From: a virus
Direction: 5' to 3' (one strand)
DNA: 64,000 bases
Virus record (IMG/VR): IMGVR_UViG_3300031759_000004
Location: 1-64,000 of that record
In this document: positions 49,421-55,955 of the stretch, in pieces
Numbering within the stretch: position 1 is the stretch's first letter
Layout: every line of letters begins with the position of its first letter
Translations under genes and position numbers: made by a program
The notes under the pieces: model-generated
The model's database searches: none
Told to the model about the DNA's origin: nothing
The model's input: only the letters and a program-made list of their open reading frames with translations

Positions 49421-49615
49421 ATGAAAAACAAGAACGAGCGGATCAACGGCAACCTGGAGCGCCAAGCGGGGCGCTGGGTGGTGCGCAGCGGCTACGGTAC
49501 CTTTCCACTGGTGCCGGGGTTGCAGAACAAACCGGAGACGGAGGGCGAGGTGGAGGCCACCGTGCGCCTGGGCGAGGTGGTCGACTACCATTTTTGCCTG
49601 GAGCTGAAGGCGTAA
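49421..49615 (+). CDS. Small basic protein
   Basis: 64 aa from ATG 49421, MKNKNERINGNLERQAGRW, then acidic beta-like sequence ending in HFCLELKA. First gene after a strong leaderless promoter, so likely early. No family. Followed 2 bp later by a tagged zinc protein. Confidence 0.6.
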   Translation: MKNKNERINGNLERQAGRWVVRSGYGTFPLVPGLQNKPETEGEVEATVRLGEVVDYHFCLELKA

Positions 49616-49617
49616 TT

Positions 49618-50127
49618 ATGAGCATGGACAATTCAAAGGCCGAGCAGGTCGTCACGAAGATGCTGGAGAACGAGCCGCTAAACCCGGATCGCTACCACAA
49701 GTTAGACCGGGCGCGCAAGTCGTTTACCGATCTGCGGAACCTGCGCCGCAAGGCCCTGGAGATCGACCAGCAGCTGGGCCAGTGCATCGACCTGGAGCGC
49801 ATGCTGGCCTACCACGGACTGGAACGGTCGGACGTGGCCCGGTATATCCCGGGTGAGGCGGTCGGATCGACGGACAACTACCGGATGAAAGTTGCCGCGC
49901 GGATTTGCAACCACGAGGGCTGGTGCCGGTTATCCGCTCGGCGGATTGTGCCAGCGGACTGGGGCGACACCTGCCCTGAATGTCAGAATCCAATCGTCGA
50001 CGGCGAAGTGCCGGTGGTGGGTAGCGACTTGCGCAAGACATACGCCCGCCACCTTGTTGGCGTCGAGCTGAAGGACGGGCGTAAGGTTTTCTTCAAGGAG
50101 ATGATCCTGCCGAAGCACCAGTACTGA
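49618..50127 (+). CDS. Zinc-binding protein with VVxxMLE-type N-terminal tag
   Basis: 169 aa from ATG 49618 (MSMDNSKAEQVVTKMLENEP, then NPDRYHKLDRA: tag followed by P-D-x-Y). A Cys set CNHEGWC near 99 and CPEC near 120 probably forms a zinc site. The C-terminus is a small beta unit (GVELKDGRKVFF). Function unknown. It overlaps nothing but sits 1 bp before the next gene. Confidence 0.58.
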   Translation: MSMDNSKAEQVVTKMLENEPLNPDRYHKLDRARKSFTDLRNLRRKALEIDQQLGQCIDLERMLAYHGLERSDVARYIPGEAVGSTDNYRMKVAARICNHEGWCRLSARRIVPADWGDTCPECQNPIVDGEVPVVGSDLRKTYARHLVGVELKDGRKVFFKEMILPKHQY

Positions 50128-50128
50128 T

Positions 50129-50383
50129 ATGGCCGCCAGCAAGCCAGTTCAGCAGGTGGTCAATGGCGGCGCTCCGCGCTTGACCTGGGTTTTTGAGGAC
50201 GGTACGCACGACCCGTTTTACGCGGTCTACGTGGACGGCAAGCTGGTGGCGACGAATCCGCGCAGCGACCTCAACCACGTGCTGGACGCTTTGGGCGTGC
50301 CCCAGGAAACTGTTTACGTGCCCAGGGGTTTTTCAGGTGACTTTCCACAGCTTTTGACGGCGCTAAAGACCTACACCAAATGA
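50129..50383 (+). CDS. Hypothetical small protein
   Basis: 84 aa, MAASKPVQQVVNGGAPRLTW. A small alpha/beta sequence (AVYVDGKLVATNPRSD, then LNHVLDALG) without known family. Overlaps the next gene by 4 bp (ATGA). Confidence 0.55.
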   Translation: MAASKPVQQVVNGGAPRLTWVFEDGTHDPFYAVYVDGKLVATNPRSDLNHVLDALGVPQETVYVPRGFSGDFPQLLTALKTYTK

Positions 50384-50700
50384 GCCGAGCCAGGCAGCTG
50401 ATCCAGGAGATGGACGTAGACGATCCGTCGCAGTACCTTAACCGGGCATACTCCGCGCGTCTGCTGTACTGCTACAGTTGCAATAGCGACTTGCGCCAGC
50501 CGGGAGCGGTTAACCGCACCTATCGCTGGGCCTGGAAAAGCAGCCCTAAGACTGTGGGCGGTCACTACGACTTTTTTACAGGTCAGTTCGTGCCGGACCA
50601 GGAAGTCGAGCTGCCTGTGCCGGGTCGGTACTGCCAAGACAACAGCGACAAATGCTCAGGTTGTGGCGACACCCTGGACGTACCGGCGCGTCAGTCTTAG
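50380..50700 (+). CDS. Small zinc protein with RLIQ-type N-terminal tag
   Basis: 106 aa. MSRARQLIQEMDVDDPSQYL is a variant of the recurrent tag and close to that of 41363-41641. Cys pairs CYSC near 32 and CSGC near 92 flank a Trp/Lys-rich segment (YRWAWKSSPKTVGGHYDF), a split zinc-ribbon arrangement. Its TAG stop is 10 bp before a long RNA hairpin. Confidence 0.55.
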   Translation: MSRARQLIQEMDVDDPSQYLNRAYSARLLYCYSCNSDLRQPGAVNRTYRWAWKSSPKTVGGHYDFFTGQFVPDQEVELPVPGRYCQDNSDKCSGCGDTLDVPARQS

Positions 50701-50710
50701 CGTTCTTCGT

Positions 50711-50821
50711 GCCTGCTGGCTGGGTAGAGCGCGCAAGTAAACTTCCCCTAAGTGGTCACGCCTGGGGATGAAGGCAAATCGTGAATTCTCCTTCCTTGCG
50801 CGTTCTACCCGGCCCGCAGGC
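50711..50821. ncRNA. Long hairpin between convergent genes (terminator or structured RNA)
   Basis: Left arm 50711-50737 pairs with right arm 50795-50821: 27 positions with 24 Watson-Crick, 2 G-U and 1 mismatch. The 57-nt interior can form a further CCCC/GGGG stem (50745-50748 with 50764-50767). No U-tract follows on either strand, so it is not a standard terminator. The last base touches the stop codon of the convergent gene. It could be a bidirectional terminator, an RNase III site or a small RNA. Confidence 0.55.
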
Positions 50822-51273
50822 TACTCCAGCCTGCGTTCCAGCCGGTTCCCGTTAATCTCCAGGTCGTTGAAGTTCGCCCGTGCGATCTCCACGGCGGCCT
50901 TGGCCGCCTGCATGAAGTTCAAATGCTGGGCGTAGGTGAACAGCGCGCGGCGGTTCTGGTCGTAGACGTTTACGGAATGCCTGCGGGCGTACTCGCTGGC
51001 GCTGCCGGTCTCGATGTTGACCAAGACCAGCCCGAAGTTGGGCGTGTCCACGTACCGGTACCAGGCTCCGTCGCTGGGATCGGCCAGGTCCGGGTTGTAG
51101 GGGATGTCCTCGTCCGCCATGAACGTGGAGTCGTACTGAAAACCCGCCTTTCGCAGCAGCTCGGTGGCCTGCTGCTTGGGCGACGGCATGCGCCGTAGAA
51201 ACTGCTCGGGATCGTCTAAGCGGTTTTCCGAGCCATCTTCCAGTAATCGACGGACAAGGACGGCGGCGTTCAC
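50821..51273 (-). CDS. Hypothetical protein with LVxxLLE N-terminal tag
   Basis: 150 aa from GTG 51273, overlapping the protease stop as GTGA. N-terminus M-N-A-A-V-L-V-R-R-L-L-E-D, then RLDDPEQFLRRM, is a clear tag. The remainder (MADEDIPYNPDLADPSDGAW, then ARRHSVNVYDQNRRAL) is not recognised. It is co-expressed with the papain-like protease, so a virion role is possible. Confidence 0.6.
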   Translation of the reverse strand: MNAAVLVRRLLEDGSENRLDDPEQFLRRMPSPKQQATELLRKAGFQYDSTFMADEDIPYNPDLADPSDGAWYRYVDTPNFGLVLVNIETGSASEYARRHSVNVYDQNRRALFTYAQHLNFMQAAKAAVEIARANFNDLEINGNRLERRLE

Positions 51274-52055
51274 GGAACGGCGGACGGCGTGATCGCGTGG
51301 ACCATCCAGAAGTCGCTGGCTAGGTCCGGGTTTAGCACGTACTCCCAGGGAATCTGAAAGAAGCCGTTCTGGCCCCAATCCGCGCCCCAGCTGTTCATGA
51401 TCAGCACATTGACGGGATCGTAGCCGACAATGAGCACCGCGTGGCCGCCCACCGCCTGCTCGTCCGGCCCAGGCATGGCCACGATGCCGCTGGCGGCCAC
51501 CGCGTCGGACTCGAAGGAGTCGTACAGCGTCAGCCCGACCGTGACCGGGAAACCGTCGGACAGGCAGCCTTTGATGGCGTCCGCCGTCTGGTTCACGCTG
51601 CGGTAGACCTTGGCCTCGTGGCGCTGGGCGTCGGTATAGCAAATCTGCGGCGGCGTCACGCTGAACAGTTCCGGATGGTACGGCCACAGGTTCTCCAGGC
51701 ACACACCCTGATTGACGATGGTCTTGATGCCGGTGCGCAGAGACGCGCCCGCGTCCTCGCCAACGGTTCCCTCCACCTTGCGCTCGTTGAAGTAGATGAA
51801 CAGGCGCGAGGGCAGGAACGAGATGCCGGTCTGCTTTTTGTCGACGAAGTAAAACAGCTCGGACAGCGAGTTCGCCGTGCAGGAACCAAGGTCGCCCTGG
51901 TCGAACACCGGCGGCAGGAAGCCGGTGGTGCGCAGGTCCACGTTGTCCAGGATGGGGTTGGGAATGGCGTCTTTAAGCGCCACGCCGCGCGTGAACTTGA
52001 AGTCGCGGAAATCCGGTAGATCGGGCCGCCAGCCGTACCATTTGTTCGTAATCAT
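51270..52055 (-). CDS. Papain-like (C1A) cysteine protease
   Basis: 261 aa. C1 active-site set: DQGDLGSCTANS near 52-63 (oxyanion Gln and catalytic Cys), GGHAVLIVGYD near 203 (His) and NSWGADWG near 220 (Asn). The opening KWYGWRPDLPDFRDF is common in this phage/bacterial group. No signal peptide or long pro-region, so it probably acts in the cytosol or in the virion. It could process tagged virion proteins or degrade host proteins; that is inferred. The start follows GTATTTAAGAC. Confidence 0.88.
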   Translation of the reverse strand: MITNKWYGWRPDLPDFRDFKFTRGVALKDAIPNPILDNVDLRTTGFLPPVFDQGDLGSCTANSLSELFYFVDKKQTGISFLPSRLFIYFNERKVEGTVGEDAGASLRTGIKTIVNQGVCLENLWPYHPELFSVTPPQICYTDAQRHEAKVYRSVNQTADAIKGCLSDGFPVTVGLTLYDSFESDAVAASGIVAMPGPDEQAVGGHAVLIVGYDPVNVLIMNSWGADWGQNGFFQIPWEYVLNPDLASDFWMVHAITPSAVP

Positions 52056-52078
52056 GTCTTAAATACGTAGTTAACGGC

Positions 52079-52585
52079 GTGAACGCACACGGACTTGTGA
52101 ACGCCCTGCTGGAAGCGCCGGGGGCGGACGATTTTGACCTGGACCAGTACGCCGCAGGCGCGCTCAACCGGCAGAGCTGGGAAGCGCCAAATCCGGAAAA
52201 GCACCTGTGGATCGAAGCACTGAAGCCGCTAGGCTTTCAAGCCTACCAGGGAAAATACAAAGACCACGGCCAGATCATTCGCTACTGGGCGGCGGCGAAA
52301 GAATTAAAAATGGTCAGCGGCCAGGACCTGAGCCTGGTGGCCTCGGCGTACAAGGACGGCAATGTCGGCCTGACGATTTACCACCAGCAGCACAACGGCA
52401 GAACACCGCTGGGAGTCTGGACCAGCCGACCGCTGACGCTTGCCGAGCTGCCGCAGGCGACGCGCACGATCATCGACCGGGCGCAGAAAGCGGAGGTGTA
52501 CATTGGCTTTAGCAGCACGTACGACGAACGCGACGCCCTCCAGCAGGCGCTGGGCGAATACTCGTTGATTTACCCGCTGGCGTGA
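52079..52585 (+). CDS. Hypothetical protein with VxxLLE N-terminal tag
   Basis: 168 aa with a GTG start, MNAHGLVNALLEAPGADD, then DLDQYAAGALN: the tag with its downstream Asp/Tyr signature. The rest is a small alpha/beta domain (TIYHQQHNGRTPLGVWTSR). Divergent from the papain-like protease; the 23-bp gap carries overlapping start elements on both strands around TACGTA. Confidence 0.6.
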   Translation: MNAHGLVNALLEAPGADDFDLDQYAAGALNRQSWEAPNPEKHLWIEALKPLGFQAYQGKYKDHGQIIRYWAAAKELKMVSGQDLSLVASAYKDGNVGLTIYHQQHNGRTPLGVWTSRPLTLAELPQATRTIIDRAQKAEVYIGFSSTYDERDALQQALGEYSLIYPLA

Positions 52586-52597
52586 GCCGGAAAAATT

Positions 52598-52640
52598 CTT
52601 AAAATAAAATGTTGACTGGAATTCAAACTTCGTCTACGCT
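52598..52640 (+). promoter_or_regulatory. Sigma70-like promoter of the structured RNA / Y RNA / Ro60 unit
   Basis: AT tract TTCTTAAAATAAAATG, -35 TTGACT (52612-52617), 17-bp spacer, -10 TACGCT (52635-52640). Transcription should begin near 52647. No start codon follows at the leaderless distance, which fits a non-coding transcript. Confidence 0.75.
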
Positions 52641-52646
52641 TTCTTC

Positions 52647-52998
52647 AGTTCTTTGAACCGGGCCGCAGTGAATCGGTTACCATGAAACGAACAACCAGCA
52701 AATCGCTGGGTGCGACAACCGGCATAACCCGTTAATTTGTCGCAGCGCTCGTCCAGGGCAACCTGGTAGGTAATGCCCAGTCAGCCAACCGCCGAAGCGA
52801 CGGTAATTGCAGGCGGAAATGGGCTGGGCTAAGCTATCAGAGCTTCGTGAGAAGTTTTGAGAGGGTAAAGACCCGAACCTCCGATTTGCAATTTTTGTCC
52901 GGTCTCAGGGGATTTTTAATGGGCTGGTGGTTGACGTGATGGCCGAAAGCCAGCGTCGCCAACCTTCGCAGTCGCAAGGCTGCCCAGCCCACCATGAG
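52647..52998 (+). ncRNA. Unidentified structured RNA, about 350 nt
   Basis: No credible gene. Many stems are visible: CCAGC/GCTGG (52696-52710), TGCGACA/TGTCGCA (52711-52744), CCAGG-GCAA-CCTGG (52753-52766), CTTC-GTGA-GAAG (52843-52854), TGGC-CGAAA-GCCA, and a long-range TGGGCTGGGC/GCCCAGCCCA pairing (about 52820 with 52982). GNRA-type tetraloops recur. It does not match the RNase P RNA, tmRNA or group I core motifs I looked for. It ends at the tRNA, so tRNA processing may set its 3' end. A 17-codon frame (ATG 52682) also lies here but is not convincing. Confidence 0.5.
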
Positions 52999-53072
52999 CG
53001 CGGGTTGGTGTACAGAGCACGACTGGCTCATAACCAGTAGGATGGTAGGTTCAACTCCTCCACCCGCAACCA
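52999..53072 (+). tRNA. tRNA-Met(CAU), initiator-like
   Basis: Acceptor CGCGGGT/ACCCGCA with a C1-A72 mismatch, the hallmark of bacterial initiator tRNA; D stem GTGT/GCAC with a very short loop (ACAGA); anticodon arm ACTGG-CTCATAA-CCAGT (CAU); T arm GTAGG-TTCAACT-CCTCC with one mismatch; discriminator A and encoded CCA. The three G-C pairs that initiators have in the anticodon stem are not fully present, and the D loop lacks GG, so it is atypical. It is followed at once by the Y RNA array. Confidence 0.8.
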
Positions 53073-53077
53073 ATTTT

Positions 53078-53138
53078 GTCGGGCCGAACGTCGAGGGTTA
53101 TCTTTGAATGAACACCCCTCGGCAATTACTTGTCCGAC
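53078..53138 (+). ncRNA. Y RNA 1 (Ro60-binding)
   Basis: 61 nt. Terminal stem GTCGGGC/GTCCGAC, then on the 5' strand CGAA and on the 3' strand ACTT: the Ro60 recognition element known from Y RNAs (5' GGNCCGA, 3' ACUUGNCC with a bulged C). An inner stem CGAGGG/CCCTCG carries the loop beginning TTATC. A TTTTAATTTT tail follows and may help termination or 3' processing. Confidence 0.82.
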
Positions 53139-53156
53139 TTTTAATTTTGACATTTT

Positions 53157-53217
53157 ATCGGGCCGAAGACCCAGGGTTATCTTTCCAAAATCACCCTGAG
53201 TCAAACACTTGTCCGAT
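53157..53217 (+). ncRNA. Y RNA 2 (Ro60-binding)
   Basis: 61 nt, same length as Y RNA 1. Terminal stem ATCGGGC/GTCCGAT, with the outer pair changed on both sides relative to Y RNA 1 (compensatory). CGAA/ACTT element conserved; inner stem CAGGGT/ACCCTG with loop starting TATC. Followed by TTTTAATTTT. Confidence 0.82.
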
Positions 53218-53227
53218 TTTTAATTTT

Positions 53228-53365
53228 AGCGGGCCGAAGCTGTTTGGTTATCACCCTAGCGCCTGTCGAGGTTCAAATCCTCGCCGAGGCTTTACGCCTC
53301 GGTGGTGTAACGGTAGCACAGCGCTCTCGGCGTAAGCCGGTCTCCGAACGCGACCCTTGCCCGCT
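53228..53365 (+). ncRNA. Y RNA 3, YrlA-type with tRNA-like module
   Basis: 138 nt. Terminal stem AGCGGGC/GCCCGCT with CGAA and CTT of the Ro60 element. Between them lies a circularly permuted tRNA fold (53254-53327): anticodon stem AGCGC/GCGCT, T arm CGAGG-TTCAAAT-CCTCG, acceptor stem CCGAGGC/GCCTCGG (7 of 7) closed by the loop TTTAC, and D arm GTGT-AACGGTA-GCAC with GG. A CGGC-GTAA-GCCG hairpin follows (53328-53339). This is the design of bacterial YrlA RNAs, whose tRNA-like domain mimics tRNA. The D arm resembles tRNA-Gly. Confidence 0.85.
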
Positions 53366-53370
53366 TTAAT

Positions 53371-53438
53371 TTCTACCGACGGTCGGCAGCGCCCTGCGCC
53401 TGGTGGCCACCAGGACATCGTGTGAACTGCGGTAGAAT
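53371..53438 (+). ncRNA. Hairpin between Y RNA 3 and the fourth Ro element
   Basis: Stem TTCTACC/GGTAGAA (53371-53377 with 53432-53438) encloses a GCAG/CTGC stem and the near-perfect CCTGGT-GGCC-ACCAGG hairpin. No Ro element inside. It may be a separate domain of the same transcript. Confidence 0.45.
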
Positions 53439-53444
53439 CTCTTT

Positions 53445-53467
53445 TCTGGGCCGACAACTTGCCCGGA
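53445..53467 (+). ncRNA. Minimal Ro60-binding hairpin
   Basis: TCTGGGC-CGA-CA-ACTT-GCCCGGA: 23 nt with the terminal stem, bulged C and CGA/ACTT element of the three Y RNAs, but almost no loop. It lies 74 bp before the Ro60 start codon. Ro60 bound here could sense its own level. Confidence 0.55.
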
Positions 53468-53489
53468 TTGGAATCAGTAACAACAGCCC

Positions 53490-53530
53490 GGGCATCGGCT
53501 GAGACGTACGGTAGTTGCGTGCGATTGCCC
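53490..53530 (+). promoter_or_regulatory. Hairpin just upstream of the Ro60 start codon
   Basis: GGGCA (53490-53494) pairs with TGCCC (53526-53530), 10 nt before ATG 53541. No Shine-Dalgarno is visible. A stem so close to the start could limit initiation. Confidence 0.3.
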
Positions 53531-53540
53531 TTTAACCAGT

Positions 53541-55238
53541 ATGGCGAAGATCAATGTTTCCCAGTTCGATACGCGGTCGGCCAAGCGCTCGCTCAAGCTG
53601 CCGGTCACTGAACCCCTCCCCGACCGTGGCCAGGTGCTCAACAGCACCGGCGGCTACACCTGGGCGGTAGACGACTGGAAGCGCCTGGAGCGCTTCCTGG
53701 TCCTGGGTTCGGAGGGCGGCACCTATTACGTAGACGAGCCGGACCTGACCAAGCAGAACCACGACGGCGTGCTGGCCTGTCTGAAGGCGGATGCCCGCCG
53801 GACGATCCAGACGGTGGTAGACATCAGCGTCCAGGGCCGGGCCTACCGCAACGAACCCGCGCTGTTTGTGCTCGCCCTGGCGGCGGCCTCGGACTGCCCG
53901 GAGACGCGCGCCCTGGCGCTGGAGGCGCTGCCGCAGGTGGCGCGTATCGGCACGCACCTGTACCACTTCATGGCGTACGTGACCGCCTTTCGCGGCACGG
54001 GCCGTGGCGTGCGCAACGCGATTGGCCGGTGGTTTACGTCCAAGGCTCCGGAAGAGCTGGCCCACCAGGTGGTCAAGTACCAGCAGCGCGACGGCTGGTC
54101 TGCTCGCGACATGCTGCGGCTGGCCCACCCCAAGGCGTATAATGATGCCCAGGAGGCGGTCTTCCGCTGGGTGATCGGCGGCCTGGCGGCCACCGGCCCC
54201 CGGTCCGTACAGCGCAAGCTGGCAGGCGTTAAGACCTACCCGGACGTGCGGCAACACCTGCCGGTGTTCATCGAGGCGTTCGAGCAGGCTAAGTTCGCGG
54301 ACGAAGCCGAGCTGGTCAAGCTGATCGCGGCGCACAAGCTGCCCCGCGAGGCCGTGCCGACGGACAAGCTTAATTCGGTGGCCGTATGGGAGGTCCTGCT
54401 CCAGAACATGCCGCTGACGGCCATGATTCGGAACCTGGGCAAGATGACGGCGGTGGGCCTGGTGCGCCCGCTGAGCCAGGCGGCCAAGCTGGTGACCGAG
54501 CGGCTCACCAACGCGGGCTACTTGCGCAAGTCGCGGATTCACCCGATGCAGGTCCTGGTGGCCTCCCGCGTCTACGGCGGCAACGCCGGACTGCGCGGCA
54601 AGCTGGCCTGGACGGCGGTGCCGTCGATCCTGTCGGCGCTGGACGAAGCGTTTTACGCGACGTTCCCGAACGTCCATCCCTGCGGCAAGCCGCTGCTGAT
54701 TGGCCTGGACGTTTCTGGCTCCATGAACAGCTCCATGGCCGGTGCCACGGCGCTGCGCGCCTGCGAGGCCACGGCGGCCCTGGCCCTGGTTCACGCCAGC
54801 GTCGAGCCGGAGTGTCACATCTTCGGCTTCGCGGACACGTTCCGGGAGCTGGGCATTCGCAAGGGCATGACCTTGGAGACGGCCATGCGGCAGGCCGCCG
54901 ACATGAACTTCGGTTCCACGGACATCAGCCTGTGCTTCGAGTACGCGCGGAAGGCCAAGCTCAAGGTGGGCGGCTTTATCTGCATGACGGATAACGAAGT
55001 CAACTGTGGCCGTCACCCGGCGCTGGCGCTGCGCGACTATCGGGCGAACTTCGTGCCGGATGCCCGCAGCGTCATGCTGGCGACGACGTCGACGCCGTTT
55101 ACGTGCAACGATCCGGAGGACGCGTACGGCTTGGACGTGGTGGGTTTCGACTCGTCGGTCCCGTCGGTCGTGGCGGACTTCATCCGGGGCGAAGCCGCCT
55201 CGGTGGTAGGAGACGCGGAAGTATACAGCCAGGACTAA
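53541..55238 (+). CDS. rsr: Ro60-family protein (TROVE domain plus vWA), Rsr
   Basis: 565 aa. The TROVE module has RFLVLGSEGGTYYVDEPDL near 51-69, ALFVLALAAA near 113, RIGTHLYHFMAYV near 137 and GRGVRNAIGRWF near 156. The C-terminal vWA domain has an intact MIDAS: DVSGSMNSS near 392, STDIS near 461 and MTDNE near 483. Ro60/Rsr is a ring-shaped protein of HEAT-like repeats that binds Y RNAs on its outer surface and misfolded RNA ends in its cavity; in bacteria it works with exoribonucleases and in RNA repair. The Y RNA array directly upstream is its expected partner. Length matches family (about 530-560). Confidence 0.93.
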   Translation: MAKINVSQFDTRSAKRSLKLPVTEPLPDRGQVLNSTGGYTWAVDDWKRLERFLVLGSEGGTYYVDEPDLTKQNHDGVLACLKADARRTIQTVVDISVQGRAYRNEPALFVLALAAASDCPETRALALEALPQVARIGTHLYHFMAYVTAFRGTGRGVRNAIGRWFTSKAPEELAHQVVKYQQRDGWSARDMLRLAHPKAYNDAQEAVFRWVIGGLAATGPRSVQRKLAGVKTYPDVRQHLPVFIEAFEQAKFADEAELVKLIAAHKLPREAVPTDKLNSVAVWEVLLQNMPLTAMIRNLGKMTAVGLVRPLSQAAKLVTERLTNAGYLRKSRIHPMQVLVASRVYGGNAGLRGKLAWTAVPSILSALDEAFYATFPNVHPCGKPLLIGLDVSGSMNSSMAGATALRACEATAALALVHASVEPECHIFGFADTFRELGIRKGMTLETAMRQAADMNFGSTDISLCFEYARKAKLKVGGFICMTDNEVNCGRHPALALRDYRANFVPDARSVMLATTSTPFTCNDPEDAYGLDVVGFDSSVPSVVADFIRGEAASVVGDAEVYSQD

Positions 55239-55516
55239 TGAGCGTCCGGGCTGACATTCTGAACGCGCAACGGAGGTGGTCAAGCACACCAGGCACCCAT
55301 CGTGTCTGGTGTGTTTTTAATTTGAAAACCGGCGAGCTGGTGCGGATCGTCAACTGGCGCACGGCGTACATGAACTACGCGCCGGACGACAGCTACGTGG
55401 CGCTTTCAGCTCGGGGTGGTAAGTTTCAACAGCGTTGGTTTTCCACCGGATTGGTCGCCAAGGCGGCGGAGTGCGCCGCCACTTTGGACCAACTGGAGGC
55501 TAGGGCAGCTTGCTGA
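55238..55516 (+). CDS. Hypothetical small protein
   Basis: 92 aa from ATG 55238, overlapping the rsr stop (TAATG). Sequence: MSVRADILNAQRRWSS, then a compact beta-like part (VWCVFNLKTGELVRIVNW). A strong terminator-like hairpin lies within codons about 17-28. Convergent overlap of 17 bp with the PAS gene. No family; if translated it is coupled to rsr. Confidence 0.5.
   Translation: MSVRADILNAQRRWSSTPGTHRVWCVFNLKTGELVRIVNWRTAYMNYAPDDSYVALSARGGKFQQRWFSTGLVAKAAECAATLDQLEARAAC
55285..55320 (+). terminator. Rho-independent terminator-like hairpin inside a coding frame
   Basis: Arms 55285-55296 and 55302-55313 pair over 12 positions (one G-U) with a 5-nt loop, followed by TTTTTAATTT. It should end the Ro60 transcript although it lies inside gene 55238-55516. 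Confidence 0.7.
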
Positions 55517-55955
55517 GGTAGTTTTCGATCACGTGCCGCACCGGGCAGTTGTCGCTGGAGGAGCACTGGAAAAGAATGTAGCCGATGAAACCGTTGCCGG
55601 GGACGTGGGTGATGCGGAACACGCTGGTTATTGGTTCGTTTCCGACGATGGTCCGGATGGTGATGGTCGCGGCGGTACGGTCGCGGCGCAGCAGGTTGAC
55701 CCACAGGGCTTTGTAGGTTTCCAAATCTTCGGGATGCACCAGCCTTTCCCACTGGCCTTCGTTTACTTGATCCAGACGGGCGTCAAACGCCTGCTGGTAG
55801 GCTTCGTTGATGAAGATGGTTTCGCCCTCCTTGTTCACGATAAAGCACGGGATCGGACAAACGTCGATGTAGCGCTCCAGAATGCTCTGGCGGGCTACAA
55901 AATGTTCAGCTAGTTGGGTTGCGAAGCTCACACCTATAGATACTCGGCCAGTCAA
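55500..55955 (-). CDS. Stand-alone PAS-domain protein (second)
   Basis: 151 aa. A helix of about 25 residues, then a PAS core: CPIPCFIVNKEGETIFINEAY near 33-53, the WERLVHPEDLETY loop near 69-81, then strands TITIRTIVGNEP and GFIGYILFQCS near 118-130. The same fold as 42814-43275 but only distantly similar. No output domain. Its start overlaps the HNH gene stop (ATGA). Confidence 0.78.
   Translation of the reverse strand: MTGRVSIGVSFATQLAEHFVARQSILERYIDVCPIPCFIVNKEGETIFINEAYQQAFDARLDQVNEGQWERLVHPEDLETYKALWVNLLRRDRTAATITIRTIVGNEPITSVFRITHVPGNGFIGYILFQCSSSDNCPVRHVIENYLSKLP

Noticed and set aside
52682-52735. 17-codon frame starting ATG AAA CGA in the structured RNA
   Set aside because: Too short, overlaps strong RNA stems and has no initiation signal.
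52647-52998. RNase P RNA or tmRNA
   Set aside because: I looked for the conserved GAGGAAAGTCC/ACAGAA and tRNA-like ends with tag frame; none is present.
53254-53327. A stand-alone permuted tRNA gene like those of algae and archaea, or a permuted group I intron
   Set aside because: The module is enclosed by a Ro60-binding stem identical in type to its neighbours and lies next to a Ro60 gene, so a YrlA-type Y RNA explains it. Position 37 would be C, unusual for a working tRNA, and no group I core motif was found.
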